Translations under genes and position numbers: made by a program
DNA from: Cololabis saira
Taxonomy: Eukaryota; Chordata; Actinopteri; Beloniformes; Belonidae
Length of the DNA: 64,000 nt
NCBI RefSeq assembly: GCF_033807715.1
Contig: NC_084606.1
Location: forward strand, 35,964,398 to 36,028,397
Direction of reading: 5' to 3'
The notes under the pieces: generated by a model
The model's database searches: none
Told to the model about the DNA's origin: nothing
What the model saw: the letters and a program-made list of their open reading frames with translations, nothing else
Part shown: one piece after another, positions 1 to 51,156 of the stretch
Layout: every line of letters starts with the position of its first letter
Numbering within the stretch: position 1 is the stretch's first letter

Positions 1-424
1 TCGTGTTTTCGATCCGCTCCGGGGCAACGTCAGTCATTCTCAACCCAGCAGCAGCAACGTTAGCATGTCCTCATTGTTTTCCTTTTTCCCCCAAGTGAGA
101 ATCGATAAGGGAATCGATTAAGAACCGAATCCTTAAGCAGAATCGAAAATGGAATTGGAATCGTTAAAATCGTATTAATTTCCATCCCTAATCTCCACAT
201 TCCCCGTCTTTGAAATAGCCCTGCTTGACTGACAGATCAGATAAAAACGCCCCTCGAATAGCACATTGGGGAACAAACACAGTGGGTTTCTGCCGCTCCC
301 CCTCTCATCTCTAGACACTTGTTTTTAGCGTGTTTAGCGAGTTTTGCATGACCGCCGTACGCTCCTGTTTCAAAAACAAAAGGATTTCTCTCCATTAAAC
401 AGCATCAGATAATCTACAGCCCTG
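1..424. repeat. Non-coding; hAT-type terminal remnant around 80-192
   Basis: No coding segment is visible. Around 80-192 the sequence repeats ATCGAT/GAATCG words and ends in TCCATCCCTA, which resembles the end of hAT elements common in fish. The other end is not present, so this is a truncated remnant. It lies in the PDE5A intron downstream of exon 1211-1311. Confidence 0.3.
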
Positions 425-1173
425 GGGCCTCATTTACAAAAGAGTGCGTAGGATTCATACTAAAGTGCACGTGCACCCAAAAGCTGCGAAAAAAAATCCG
501 GATTTATAAAACCGTGTGCACGCACATCTGCACGCAATGTTCTCTTTATAAATCACAGTCCAGCTGGAAGGTTGCGCACGTGAATTAGCCTCATATCCCG
601 CCCTCTACACGCCCACTTTCTACCATAAATGGTCAATGCAAAGTAGTTCATGACTGTATTTGCATATAAATGAGCCTGCTGAGCATGCGCAGCGCCACCT
701 GCAGTCTGTTTCTGCTGTGCGTCGGGATGAATGTGACGTATCGAGCCGGTGTTCTGCCGAGGTGTCCTACCTCGGCAGAACATACTACCGTACCATCCCC
801 GTTTCTTTTATCTCAGTTTCTTTTTTTTCAAAGGCTTTTTCATGCAAATAGATGATTTAACAGCAGGAAGTCAGAATGTGCTTCACATAGATCTATGTGT
901 ACGAAAAAACCCCGTCAGATCACGCTTCCACATAGATTAATGCAGGTAGGATGATTTAACAGATGAAAATACCCCGTCAGATCACGTTTCCACATAGACA
1001 TCAACATTTATCTATGTGGAAGCGTGATCTGACGGTTTTTTTTCTTCCGCCGAAGCGTCGTACACATAGATCTATGTGGAAGCACATTCTGACTTCCTGC
1101 TGTTAAATAGAAGTGTAGTGTAGCATCTTTTAAGCCCTGTTTTGTGCACAAGCAAGCTTTATAAATGAGGCCC
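425..1173. mobile_element. PIF/Harbinger-like MITE with internal fold-back
   Basis: The left end GGGCCTCATTTACAAAA and the inverted right end (…TTTATAAATGAGGCCC) form terminal repeats like those of the element at 1518-2411. Flanks are CTG and TTG, so a 3-bp target duplication is possible but imperfect. The inside holds a 14-bp-stem hairpin (750-763 with 769-782, loop GTCCT) and a much larger inverted repeat, 856-935 with 1008-1107, built around AGATCTATGTG and CGTCAGATCACG words. No transposase is encoded. The right end is 37 bp from the splice donor of PDE5A exon 1211-1311. Confidence 0.65.
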
Positions 1174-1210
1174 TTGCTCTGCCCCTCCGGGCTCCGGGTC
1201 TGGTACCTAC

Positions 1211-40640
<39,430 letters not shown>

Positions 40641-40705
40641 CTGCAGACAAACACAACCAATGATCTGCAGACGAACATTCAGCCCTGAGACGGCGGAGCG
40701 GAGCC

Positions 40706-40800
40706 ACGGAGAGGAAACACGGAGAGGAAACACGGAGAGGAAACACGGAGAGGAAACACGGAGAGGAAACACGGAGAGGAAACACGGAGAGGAAACACGG
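40706..40800. repeat. 13-bp minisatellite GAGAGGAAACACG
   Basis: About seven near-identical copies of GGAGAGGAAACAC, starting 66 bp upstream of the first visible exon's acceptor in transcript terms. On the sense strand it is CCTCTCCGTGTTT, which is pyrimidine-rich. Confidence 0.9.
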
Positions 40801-40848
40801 GCCTGAATGCAGCGAACCATCTCCAGCTCCACCGTGCCGGTGCACAAG

Positions 40849-41492
40849 TGGCACTTTTCCACTAGTACCTACTCAGCCCGACTCCACTCGGTTTGCTTCT
40901 TTCCCACCAGGGGTCTAACGTGCCGAGTAGATACTTTTCTGTATTTATTCTGCCGAGGTTCTAAGCGGCTGAGTCGGCTGTATCTGACATCATCACACTA
41001 CAGGCCACCGATTGGTCGGGGGGTTGGAGTCAGACGTCTGAGTCAGGAGGAGGAAATCAGAGAAAGAGACTCTGACGGATTCTGGTTCATTTTATTCAAC
41101 CAGCAATGGCAGCAAAAGTCTGTTTCATGATCCAACTCTGAGGTGCAGATGTTCATAAACCTGGTGCTGAGGAGAGAATTAAAAAGATCTAGACGGAGAT
41201 AAGGAACAACCAGATCTACCAGGAGCTCTGTCTCTTCATAGCTGCTCACGGATCCAGCTGACTTTTCAGCAGCACAGAGACAAACTAAAAAACTAAAAGC
41301 GTTGCTGCTTGAAGCTTCTCTTACTCTTATTTTTTAACTTGATATCAAACACAAGCCACAGACCCAGCAGCACATCTATCATCTCCTCCAGGTTCTACAT
41401 CTTTAGTGTTGCTGTCTTCTTCCTTTAGATCAAATTGAGTCGAGCCGAGCTGAGATGAGTAGAGCTGAGTAGGTGCTGGTGGAAAAACGCCA
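40849..41492. mobile_element. Harbinger-like MITE, TGGCGCTTTTCCACTAG family (copy 3)
   Basis: Left TGGCACTTTTCCACTAG and right …GTGGAAAAACGCCA, with AAG duplicated at 40846-40848 and 41493-41495. Confidence 0.8.
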
Positions 41493-41879
41493 AAGGAAGA
41501 AACACGGGCCGGACCGGAGCAAACCTTCCCTCTGATTTAGACACTTTTGGAGCCCAGAAGACGTTAGTGTGTCTTTAAAAGCACTCAAAAAACAGTACAA
41601 CGAAAGGAGGGAGAGAAGCCACTTGTTCAGTTTAATGAAAAGTTGTTTTTTTTTCTGGAAAAGCTCTGACTTTAACACAAACAGGCCAAACTGAACTTGA
41701 GCTCGCTCCTCAGTCCAAAAGCAGGCAACGCCTGCGTGAACCCATCACTACTAGACAAGTGAACTGCCCAGAGGATCATTGAGAGGGACTGGATGTACCG
41801 ATAGCTTGGGCTGTGGTTCAAAGCAGCAAAAAGTTGGTTGTCTTGTCAGTCATCTCGGATGTGCAACAAAACACAGTGG

Positions 41880-42444
41880 TAGTGATGCACCGAAATGAAA
41901 ATTTGTGGCCGAAACCGAAACCGAAAATAATAATAAACACTTGGCCGAATACCGAACAATACCGAACATGGTTCTTCGCAGTTTTTCATTTATTTTGCCA
42001 ATTTTTTCACCATTGCATAAATCAAATACATTTGATTTAGGCATGCTTTTCAAAGAAAAAAATCTTTTACAAAATTACAAGGTAGAAAATATTTATTGAA
42101 CATAAAAAAATGGCAAACATTTTTAATTTCCCAGCATTATGTTGTTTTGGTTCCACCTCCTGGTGAATGTTAGGTAAAATTCTTATGGGGTTAGTTTTTG
42201 GTTGGCCAACGATTTATTACGGGAGCGGCCAGTCTATTAGGTAAAATTCTTATGGGGTTAGTTTTTGGTTGGCCAACGATTTATGTAGTGCGCAACGTTA
42301 CGGGACGGAGCGGCCAGTCTATTTCCTTATTTTACAACGCCAATTGTTCGGTTTTTTTCCCACTTATTCCACCGAACACCGAAAGTGTTTTTTTGCCATT
42401 TTCGGCCGAACAATTTCGGTTACCGAACAATCGGTGCATCACTA
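41880..42444 (+). mobile_element. hAT MITE, TAGTGATGCACCGAAATG family (copy 2)
   Basis: Ends TAGTGATGCACCGAAATG and CAATCGGTGCATCACTA, with CACAGTGG duplicated exactly (41872-41879, 42445-42452). An internal tandem duplication repeats GGTAAAATTCTTATGGGG and GGTTGGCCAACGATTTA at 42171 and 42239. Confidence 0.9.
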
Positions 42445-42790
42445 CACAGTGGTAATTAGTGTCATTGTGTCCCGTCTCCCGTGTCTTCAGCAATGCAGTC
42501 TTCAAGGTCTGACCTCCGGTATCCTCTCATCGATGACCAATCAGAACATTGATCATAGTCTTGTTTAAACTGAAACGCAGCAGCATGTGAAGGTCCCTGG
42601 TGTTTTATCGAATGTCCTTTTATGATTCACTGGAACACCTCAGGGTTGAGTGTTATCACCACTTTGATTTGTTTAATAAAGCCTTCATCCAGGTGATCAG
42701 ACTATACCAGACTGGATTACTGTAACGCACTTCTCATGGGGATCCCCAGCAAGAGTCTCCAGAGGCTCCAATTCATCTAAAACTCTGCAG

Positions 42791-43293
42791 TAGTGATGCA
42801 CCGATTGTTCGGTAACCAAAATTGTTCGGCCGAAAATGGCAAAAAACACACTTTCGGTGTTCGGTGGAATAAGTGGGAAAAAAACCGAACCATTAATAAC
42901 GGCGTTGTAAAATAAGGAAATAGACTGGCCGCTCCGTCCCGTAACGTTGCGCACTACATAAATCGTTGGCCAACCAAAAACTAACCCCATAAGAATTTTA
43001 CCTAACATTCACCAGGAGGTGGAACCAAAACAACATAATGCTGGAAATTAAAACATTTTCATTTTTTTATGTTCAATAAATATTTTCTACCTTGTAATTT
43101 TGTAAAAGATTTTTTTCTTTGAAAAGCATGCCTAAATCAAATGTATTTGATTTATGCAATGGTGAATAAATTGGCAAAATAAATGAAAAACTGCTGAAGA
43201 ACCATGTTCGGTATTGTTCGGTATTCGGCCAAGTGTTTATTATTATTTTCGGTTTCGGTTTCGGCCACAAATTTTCATTTCGGTGCATCACTA
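42791..43293 (-). mobile_element. hAT MITE, TAGTGATGCACCG family (copy 3, inverted)
   Basis: Reverse orientation to copy 2, 346 bp away. CTCTGCAG is duplicated at 42783-42790 and 43294-43301. With copy 2 it forms a long inverted repeat. Confidence 0.9.
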
Positions 43294-43301
43294 CTCTGCA
43301 G

Positions 43302-44024
43302 CTAGGATCCTAGGATTGATTGACGAGGATCTGACCTCTGAGCCTCAGACTTACTCTCGTTATCTGGAATCTGCGCTCACCTTTGAATTTGTCTGCCGGT
43401 TTAAGTTAAAGTTAGCGTGAAGAAAAGAGCGAGAATGGGCTTTTTAATCTTGTTACAGTATCTGGCGAGGTCTGAGTGACCTGTACCGACCCGTCCAGGA
43501 CTCAGACAAGCATGAGAACAGAGAGTTCTCCTGAAACGCTCCCAGCAGCAGCGAGGAATAAAACATGGCCTGATTAAAGAGATATCTGCACCTGAGCCCG
43601 GCTCACTGCAGGCCCGTCTGTCAGGGCCTAATACGCACGTTTGTTGTCTTTACCCGCTCCCCGTCCAACCGCAGAGCCGGCTACAAGACTGCTACATAAA
43701 TGATGGAAAGCTGATATGTAAATATGACAGAGTTAAAGTGAAGCCGGTGGTTTTTGGCCGCGTGGCCGTGGTGGATATGGTGTGTGTGTCAGAGAGAGAT
43801 GACAGGAATACAAAACATGTGTGTTGGTTTGAGTGAATTTAAGAAAAAGAGTTTGTGGACTGTAAATGAACTGAAGCATTAAAGTATCATTCTTAGTTAT
43901 TACTTGGTGTTTTCTATGAAAACTCTACCGCATTGTGCAAACGTTCTCTTCCTGGGATGTTTGTAAAGTTTTATACGTTATTAGTGTGGGAATTTCCCAC
44001 TGAGATAAAAATAAATACATACAT
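43302..44024. other. Intronic, no gene recognised
   Basis: Apparently single-copy sequence in the intron upstream of the first visible PDE5A exon. No exon with a family match was found. Confidence 0.5.
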
Positions 44025-44028
44025 TTAA

Positions 44029-45377
44029 CCCTTGTACTGTCTTTGGGTCAAAATGACCTCATTCTTCCTTCCTTCTTTCCTCCTGATCTCTGTTTCCTTC
44101 TTCCCTTCCTTCTTTACTCCTTTCCTTCTTTCTTTCCTCCCTTCCTTCCTTCTTTTCTCCCTCGAACATTCTTTCCTTGTTTTCTCCTTTCCTTCTTTTT
44201 TCCATTCCTTCCTTCTTTCCTTTCTCCCTTCTTTTCTCCATTCCTTCCTTCCTTCTTTCCTCTCTTCTTTCCTCCCTTCTTTCCTCCCTTCCTCCCTTTC
44301 TCCTTCCTTCTTTCCTCTCTCCTTTCCTTCCTTCCTTCCTTCCTTCCTTCCTTTCTCCCTTCTTTCCTCCCTTCCTTCCTTCCTTCCTTCCTTCCTTCCT
44401 TCCTTCCTTTCTCCCTTCCTTCCTTCCTTCCTTCCTTCCTTCCTTCCTTCCTTCCTTCCTTCCTTCCTTCCTTCCTTCCTTCCTTCCTTCCTTCCTTCCT
44501 TCCTTTCTCCCTTCTTTCCTCCCTTCCTTCCTCCCTTCCTTTCTCCCTTCCTTCCTTCCTCTTCCTTCCTTCTTCTTTCCTTCTTCCTCCTTCCTTCTCC
44601 CTTCCTTCTCCCTTCCTTCTTTCTCCTTCCTTCATTCCTTCTTCCTTCTTCCTCCCTTCTTCCTTCCTTCCTTCCTTCCTTCCTTCCTTCTCCTCCTTCC
44701 TTCCTTCCTTCCTTCCTTCCTTCCTCCTCCTCTTTCCTCCCTTCCTTCCTTCCTTCCTTCCTTCCTTCCTTCCTTCCTTCTTTCCTCCCTTCCTTCCTCC
44801 CTTCCTTTCTCCCTTCCTTCCTTCCTTCCTTCTTTCCTCCCTTCCTTTCTCCCTTCCTTCCTCCCTTCCTTTCTCCCTTCCTTCCTTCCTTCCATTCCTT
44901 CCTTCTCTTCCTTCCTTCCTTCTCTTCCTTCCTTCCTTCCTTTCTCCCTTCCTTCCTTCCTTCCTTCCTTCCTTCCTTCCTTCCTTCCTTTCTCCCTTCT
45001 TTCCTCCCTTCCTTTCTCCCTTCCTTCCTTCTTTTCTTCCTTCCTTCCTCCCTTCCTTCTTTTCACCCTTCCTTCCTTCCTTCCTTCCTTCCTTCCTTCC
45101 TTCCTTCCTTCCTTCCTTCCTTCTTCCCTTCCTTCCTTCCTTTCTTCCTTCCTTCCTCCCTTCCTTCTTTTCACCCTTCCTTCCTTCCTTCCTTCCTTCC
45201 TTCCTTCCTTCCTTCCTCCCTTCCTTTCTCCCTTCCTTCCTTCCTTCCTTCCTTCCTTCCTTCCTTCCTTCCTTCCTTCCTTCCTTCCTTCCTTCCTTCC
45301 TTCCTTCCTTCCTTCCTTCCTTCCTTCCCCCTCCTCCCTTCCCTTCCTCCCTCCTTGACCCGAAGACAGCACAAGGG
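44029..45377 (+). mobile_element. piggyBac-like MITE with polypyrimidine interior (copy B)
   Basis: TTAA at 44025-44028 and 45378-45381. Left CCCTTGTACTGTCTTTGGG; right inverted CCCTTGTGCTGTCTTCGGG, two mismatches over 23 bp. The 1.35-kb interior is almost wholly TTCC, TTTCTCCC and TTTCCTCCC. Just inside the left end is CTTTCCTCCTGATCTCTG, the counterpart of copy A's CTTTCCTCCTGCTCTCTCC. Long ORFs are repeat artefacts. Confidence 0.85.
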
Positions 45378-45399
45378 TTAAAAAAAAAGTAAAACAATA

Positions 45400-45552
<153 letters not shown>

Positions 45553-45763
45553 TGTTCCAGAAGGTTAGGATTGTGATGGGAGATCAGTTTGTTCCACCCA
45601 CACAAGCGGGACATGGGAAATACTTCCTACTGTTCCTGCCTGGAAGCATTAGCTCTTGTCCCTCACATGATCCTGCAGGCTGAGAGAGTTTCCCCAACTA
45701 GCCTGACCACGATCATTGACCACGATCCTCCTGGTCTTCCGTAGAAGATTCTGCAGGAATTTA

Positions 45764-46500
45764 TGGCGCTTTTCCACTAGCACCTACTCAGCTCTGCTCA
45801 TCTCAACTCGGCCTGGTTTCTTTTCCATAACAATTCACCTGGAGCAGAAGTAGGAGGTTGGAGTGAAGCTGCTGTGACGTATTTGATTGTGTATCTAAAG
45901 GAAGAAGACAAACACACTAAAGATGTAGAACCTGGAGGAGATGATAGATGTGCTATATAAAAACTAAACAATATGAAGGTTTAATTACTTAAAATCCTTA
46001 AAACGTATAAAAACTGAATTTTCAATTCAATTCAACTTTATTTATATAGCGTCTAATACAACAGATGTTGTCTCTAGACGCTTTCCAGAGATCCAGAACA
46101 TGAACATAAACATAAACATAAACCCCCGAGCAATTATTATATAAACAATGGCAGGTAAAAACTCCCATAGTGGGAGAAAAGCCTTAAGCCAAACAGTGGC
46201 AAGGAAAAACTGAACAATATGAAGGTTTAATTACTTTAAATCTGGATAAAATCCTTATTTTTTTTTTTTACATATTTTTGCTGCTGTTTCTATGTAATTT
46301 ATGCTTAGTCATGTTAGTTGACCAAAATATGTCATTTAAATTGTGCGTTTCTACCAGCAGGGGGGCGCCAGGCAGGTGGCTGTTGCCTTCATTCTCAGGC
46401 TGATACAAGACTTTTCATTTTTTGCGGGTCCAGACATATGAGTTTTTTGTGTTTTTGGTCCAAGTCTTTCAACATTTTGGGTTGTCGACCCCTGGTCCAG
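45764..46500. mobile_element. Composite: Harbinger-like left part, reversed hAT MITE, LINE tail
   Basis: 45764-45955 is the left part of the TGGCGCTTTTCC family (preceded by TTA). It is cut off by a reversed CAGGGGTCGGCAACCC-family copy ending GGGTTGTCGACCCCTGG near 46497, which shares words with 14390-14490. A reversed L2-type tail (46022-46205, TTTATTTATATAGCGTC) is inserted in that copy. Confidence 0.6.
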
Positions 46501-46526
46501 GGGGAGATGTTGAGCTGCAGTCAGCG

Positions 46527-46625
46527 TGGTGATGAGAAGAGAGTGATACATGAGTGAGAAGAGAGTGATACATGAGTGAGAAGAGAGTGATACATGAGTG
46601 AGAAGAGAGTGATACATGAGTGAGA
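46527..46625 (+). repeat. 22-bp tandem repeat
   Basis: About four and a half copies of AGAGAGTGATACATGAGTGA, spacing 22 bp. Confidence 0.9.
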
Positions 46626-46649
46626 CTGGCATCACCTTTTCAGACAAGA

Positions 46650-47690
46650 TAGATACAATTAATGCAGCGGGACGTCAGCAGTGTGGACATATTTCAAAAT
46701 AAGGGATGACGACAGAAGCAAGGCAGACTGAAGCTACTGCTGCTAAGGTGTCAAGAGGAGGAAAGGAGAATACGTGGTTTAATACCAGCAACTTGATAAA
46801 ACATCTCAAGACGCTTCATAAAGCTGAGTATATGGAGTTTACTGATGGTACTGCAAGACACAACAGCAACATTAGATCAGGTTCTGCAAAAGAGACGATG
46901 GCGAGAGACAAGTTAAAATACTGGAGGCTCTAACCCGTTATCAAACGCTGGATGAGCAGCCACTCTCAGTTGGAGAAGACGAAGGATTTCCCCGTGTTCT
47001 CGACGCACTCGAGCCGCGATATGATGTTTCATTGATATGTTATACAGGACTGTCTCAGAAAATGTGAATATTGTGATAAAGTCCTTTATTTTCTGTAATG
47101 CAATTAAAAAAACAAAAATGTCATACATTCTGGATTCATTACAAATCAACTGAAATATTGCAAGCCTTTTATTATTTTAATATTGCTGATTATGGTTTAC
47201 AGTTTAAGATTAAGATTCCCAGAATATTCTAATTTTTTGAGATAGGATATTTGAGTTTTCTTAAACTGTAAGCCATGATCAGCAATATTAAAATAATAAA
47301 AGGCTTGCAATATTTCAGTTGATTTGTAATGAATCCAGAATGTATGACATTTTTGCATTACAGAAAATAAAGGACTTTATCACAATATTCTAATTTTCTG
47401 AGACAGTCCTGTATGTTTGCACAGTGCCAGTGTGGAGACTTTTTATTTACACAGAGAGTATATTTTGTTTAAAATAGTTATTCTACTCATTTTATTTATA
47501 CTTATTGAATTTATCTGTTGCAAATAAAACCTGTCTTCCAATTCATTGCATTTTTAGCCTAGTTATTTTTGTGGTAGAAGTATTGTTATCGGTACTCGGT
47601 ATCGCCAAGTACACAAATGAAAATACTCGTACTCGGTGTGAAAGAAATGGTATCGGGTCCTCCCTAACTTGAGCCAAACATGTCTCTGTC
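46650..47690 (+). pseudogene. hAT transposase remnant with BED-finger region
   Basis: Scrambled frames read VWTYFKIRDDDRSKAD, then AKVSRGGKENTWFNTSNLIK, HLKTLHKAEYMEF (right half of a BED zinc finger), and after a frame change QTLDEQPLSVGEDEGFPRVL, DALEPRYDV, a hAT transposase motif. Most of the catalytic region is missing. It is interrupted by the TA MITE at 47045-47411. The tail near 47590-47670 has ATCGGTACTCGGTATCG words. Confidence 0.7.
47045..47411. mobile_element. TA-flanked palindromic MITE, CAGGACTGTCTCAGAAAAT family (copy 1)
   Basis: CAGGACTGTCTCAGAAAATG to …TTTTCTGAGACAGTCCTG, with TA on both sides (47043-47044, 47412-47413). The halves are long inverted repeats (TACATTCTGGATTCATTAC and complement). 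Mariner-type by target and structure. Other copies: 50413-50809, 62282-62658; pieces at 18345, 35625, 60172, 60430. Confidence 0.85.
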
Positions 47691-48266
47691 TTAATCCTTC
47701 TGACATAAACGGAAGCCTCACACTGCGTCCAAATCTAAATCAAACGGCTGTAATTGAGGATAATTAGTTCCTTCAGCCGGTTCTACAGCCCCGAGCCCGT
47801 GGGGCAGTTTGATTTGTTGTGTTGTTTCCAACATCCCGGCCGGGGCAGCAGCTCTCTGGATAACATTAAAGCCTCGGGCTGATTATAACAGCATGTTCCT
47901 CATCCTAACCATCAGCACACGCAGCACTGATCAACGCGCTGCTCCAACTGCATTGGAGCCTCAGCTAATTCCCCCCAAACCAGTACTGGAGTTGTAAAAA
48001 ACAATCAGGGGGGATGGTGGATTTGATCATATGGGGACAGATAATTTGTGCTGATTACAAATAATATAATATATTACAAATAATAGCAGTGACCAAAACA
48101 CCTGCAGAAATACTGCAGGAATGACATAGCAGCAGTTAAATGCAGCCTTCTGTAAGCTTTAAATATCCACTGGGCTTACATCAAATACATCAAAACACAA
48201 CAATAAAAAACACTTTTCTGAACTTATCAATATGACTCTGTCCTTCACAGGATAAGTAACATGGAT
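47691..48266. other. Intronic, no gene recognised
   Basis: Single-copy-looking sequence with no conserved exon seen. Confidence 0.45.
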
Positions 48267-48590
48267 CACTGCAAAAACTCACAATCTTAACAAGAATATT
48301 TGTCTTATTTCTAGTTAAAATGTCTCATTTTAGTAAAAAAAATCTCATTACACTAAAAACAAGGAAACACTGGAAAAAACAACAATTTTCACCTGTTTCA
48401 AGTAGATTTTCACTTGAAATAAGTAGAAAAATCTGCCAGTGGAAAGACATTTTTTTGCTTGTAATAAGAAGATAAATATTGTCCCACTGGCAGATTTTTC
48501 TACTTATTTCAAGTGAAAATTTACTTGAAACAGGTGAAAATTGTCAAATAAGTTATTTTTCTGGTGTTATTTTTCTGGTGATGACTCTAA
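48267..48590. mobile_element. CACTGC palindromic MITE, right end truncated
   Basis: Begins CACTGCAAAAACTC and runs through both arms to about GATGACTCT, lacking the terminal GCAGTG. Confidence 0.7.
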
Positions 48591-48659
48591 ATGTTGAAAT
48601 ATCAGTAAAACCACATTCATTGATGAAATGACATAAGGGATGGAAAGGAGGGATGGCAG

Positions 48660-50020
48660 TTTTACAGGGGGGATGATTTGGACCGTTTTTATTTCAGGGG
48701 GGGGTGATTTTGATTGTTTTTATTTCAGGGGGGGGTGATTTTGACTGTTTTTATTTCGGGGGGGGGGTGATTTTGATTGTTTTTATTTCAGGTGGGGGTG
48801 ATTTTGACTGTTTTTATTTCGGGGGGGGGTGATTTTGATTGTTTTTATTTCAGGGGGGGATGATTTTGACTGTTTTTATTTCAGGGGGGGATGATTTTGA
48901 CTGTTTTTATTTCGGGGGGGGGGTGATTTTGATTGTTTTTATTTCAGGTGGGGGTGATTTTGATTGTTTTTATTTCAGGGGGGGGTGATTTTGATTGTTT
49001 TTATTTCAGGGGGGGATGATTTTGATTGTTTTTATTTCAGGGGGGGGGGGTGATTTTGATTGTTTTTATTTCAGGTGGGGGTGATTTTGATTGTTTTTAT
49101 TTCAGGTGGGGGTGATTTTGATTGTTTTTATTTCAGGGGGGGATGATTTTGATTGTTTTTATTTCAGGGGGGGGGGATGATTTTGATTGTTTTTATTTCG
49201 GGGGGGGGGGGGGTGATTTTGATTGTTTTTATTTCAGGGGGGGATGATTTTGACTGTTTTTATTTCGGGGGGGGGGGTGATTTTGATTGTTTTTATTTCA
49301 GGTGGGGGTGATTTTGATTGTTTTTATTTCAGGGGGGGTGATTTTGATTGTTTTTATTTCAGGGGGGGTGATTTTGATTGTTTTTATTTCAGGGGGGGGG
49401 GATGATTTTGATTGTTTTTATTTCGGGGGGGGGGGGGTGATTTTGATTGTTTTTATTTCAGGGGGGGGTGATTTTGATTGTTTTTATTTCAGGTGGGGGT
49501 GATTTTGATTGTTTTTATTTCAGGGGGGGGGGGGTGATTTTGATTGTTTTTATTTCAGGGGGGGATGATTTTGATTGTTTTTATTTCAGGGGGGGATGAT
49601 TTTGATTGTTTTTATTTCAGGGGGGGGGGGGTGATTTTGATTGTTTTTATTTCAGGGGGGGATGATTTTGATTGTTTTTATTTCAGGGGGGGGGGGTGAT
49701 TTTGATTGTTTTTATTTCAGGTGGGGGTGATTTTGATTGTTTTTATTTCAGGTGGGGGTGATTTTGATTGTTTTTATTTCAGGGGGGGGATGATTTTGAT
49801 TGTTTTTATTTCAGGGGGGGGGGATGATTTTGATTGTTTTTATTTCGGGGGGGGGGGGGGTGATTTTGATTGTTTTTATTTCAGGTGGGGGTGATTTTGA
49901 TTGTTTTTATTTCGGGGGGGGGGGTGATTTTGATTGTTTTTATTTCAGGGGGGGATGATTTTGACTGTTTTTATTTCAGGGGGGGATGATTTTGATTGTT
50001 TTTATTTCAGGGGGGGATGC
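48660..50020 (+). repeat. G-tract minisatellite, about 30-bp unit
   Basis: Roughly 43 copies of TGATTTTGATTGTTTTTATT followed by TCA and a G run of 5-14. Variation lies mostly in G-run length, GTGGGGG versus GGGGGGG, and GACTG versus GATTG. The plus strand has dense runs able to form G-quadruplexes. The encoded repeat protein-like frames are artefacts. Confidence 0.93.
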
Positions 50021-50363
50021 CATCCCCCCTCAACTCCAGTACTGCCCCAAGCACTAAAAACCTCAGCACGCCCCGTCGACCTGTGACTGAGTCAAATGGG
50101 GCTGCAGAGTGCTGGCATTACTAAAGACACTGAACCATTATGGCTTTTATTTCAGAACCACAATTTCAATAGATGAATTGCTGCACTTTGTCTACTTGAA
50201 AGGCTCGTCGTGCTGTTCCTGCGCGCTGGGCCCACGTTGGTTCTGCTAGACTTCCTGCTCTGGTCAAACAGATGCTCGGTCGTTGGAAAGCTGAATGCTG
50301 CGGTTAATGTCACTATAAAAAGCTTCCTGTGGTTCCAGCTGGGGAAAACTAACATCCTGCAGT

Positions 50364-50860
50364 AGGGCTGAACGATTTTTGAAAATAATCTAATTGAGAT
50401 TTTTTTCCTCTACAGGACTGTCTCAGAAAATTAGAATTAGATTAGAAATAAATTAGAAAATTAGAATATTGTGATAAAGTCCTTTATTTTCTGTAATGCA
50501 AAAATGTCATACATTCTGGATTCATTACAAATCAACTGAAATATTGCAAGCCTTTTATTATTTTAATATTGCTGATCATGGTTTACAGCTTAAGAAAACT
50601 CAAATGTCCTATCTCAAAAAATTAGAATATTCTGGGAATCTTAATCTTAAACTGTAAACCATAATCAGCAATATTAAAATAATAAAAGGCTTGCAATATT
50701 TCAGTTGATTTGTAATGAATCCAGAATGTATGACATTTTTGTTTTTGTAATTGCATTACAGAAAATAAAGAACTTTATCACAATATTCAGATTTACTGAG
50801 ACAGTCCTGTATATTGCGATTGCGATTTAATATGCGATTATTTTTTCAAGGTCCTGTTCT
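50364..50860. mobile_element. hAT-like remnant split by TA MITE
   Basis: TAGGGCTGAACGATTTTTG at 50364 resembles a common fish hAT end, and GCGATTGCGATTTAATATGCG follows the nested MITE. The far end was not found. Confidence 0.45.
50413..50809. mobile_element. TA-flanked palindromic MITE, CAGGACTGTCTCAG family (copy 2)
   Basis: CAGGACTGTCTCAG to CTGAGACAGTCCTG, with TA at 50411-50412 and 50810-50811. Confidence 0.85.
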
Positions 50861-51156
50861 CATGTATTTTTCAACTACACAAGCAATAAGTCTGTCTGTT
50901 TTATAATAAACAATGTCAGATTTATTTAACGCACAGATTACAACAATAAAGAAAACAAATCTGTGGCTTTACCTCTTTAACACGTCTACACACGTCTGTA
51001 CACACGAGTGTTATGGGTCGTTCTCTCTGAACCCAATCACACGACACCAAACCGGGTTAAACTTTAGCTAAAACGAGGAGTAGTTTAATAGAAAAACACA
51101 GAAAAACTCCCACAGGGAACAAGCTCCTCGCCACTCCGACTCAGCGCTCATATATA

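Noticed and set aside
41043..41249. 68-codon minus-strand ORF (MSSYEETELLVDLV)
   Set aside because: It lies wholly inside a non-autonomous Harbinger-like MITE. The equivalent region in other copies is not consistently open.
48660..50020. Hydrophobic repeat protein (VILIVFISGG) in the G-tract minisatellite
   Set aside because: Variable G-run lengths break the frame repeatedly. Short open stretches only reflect the repeat.
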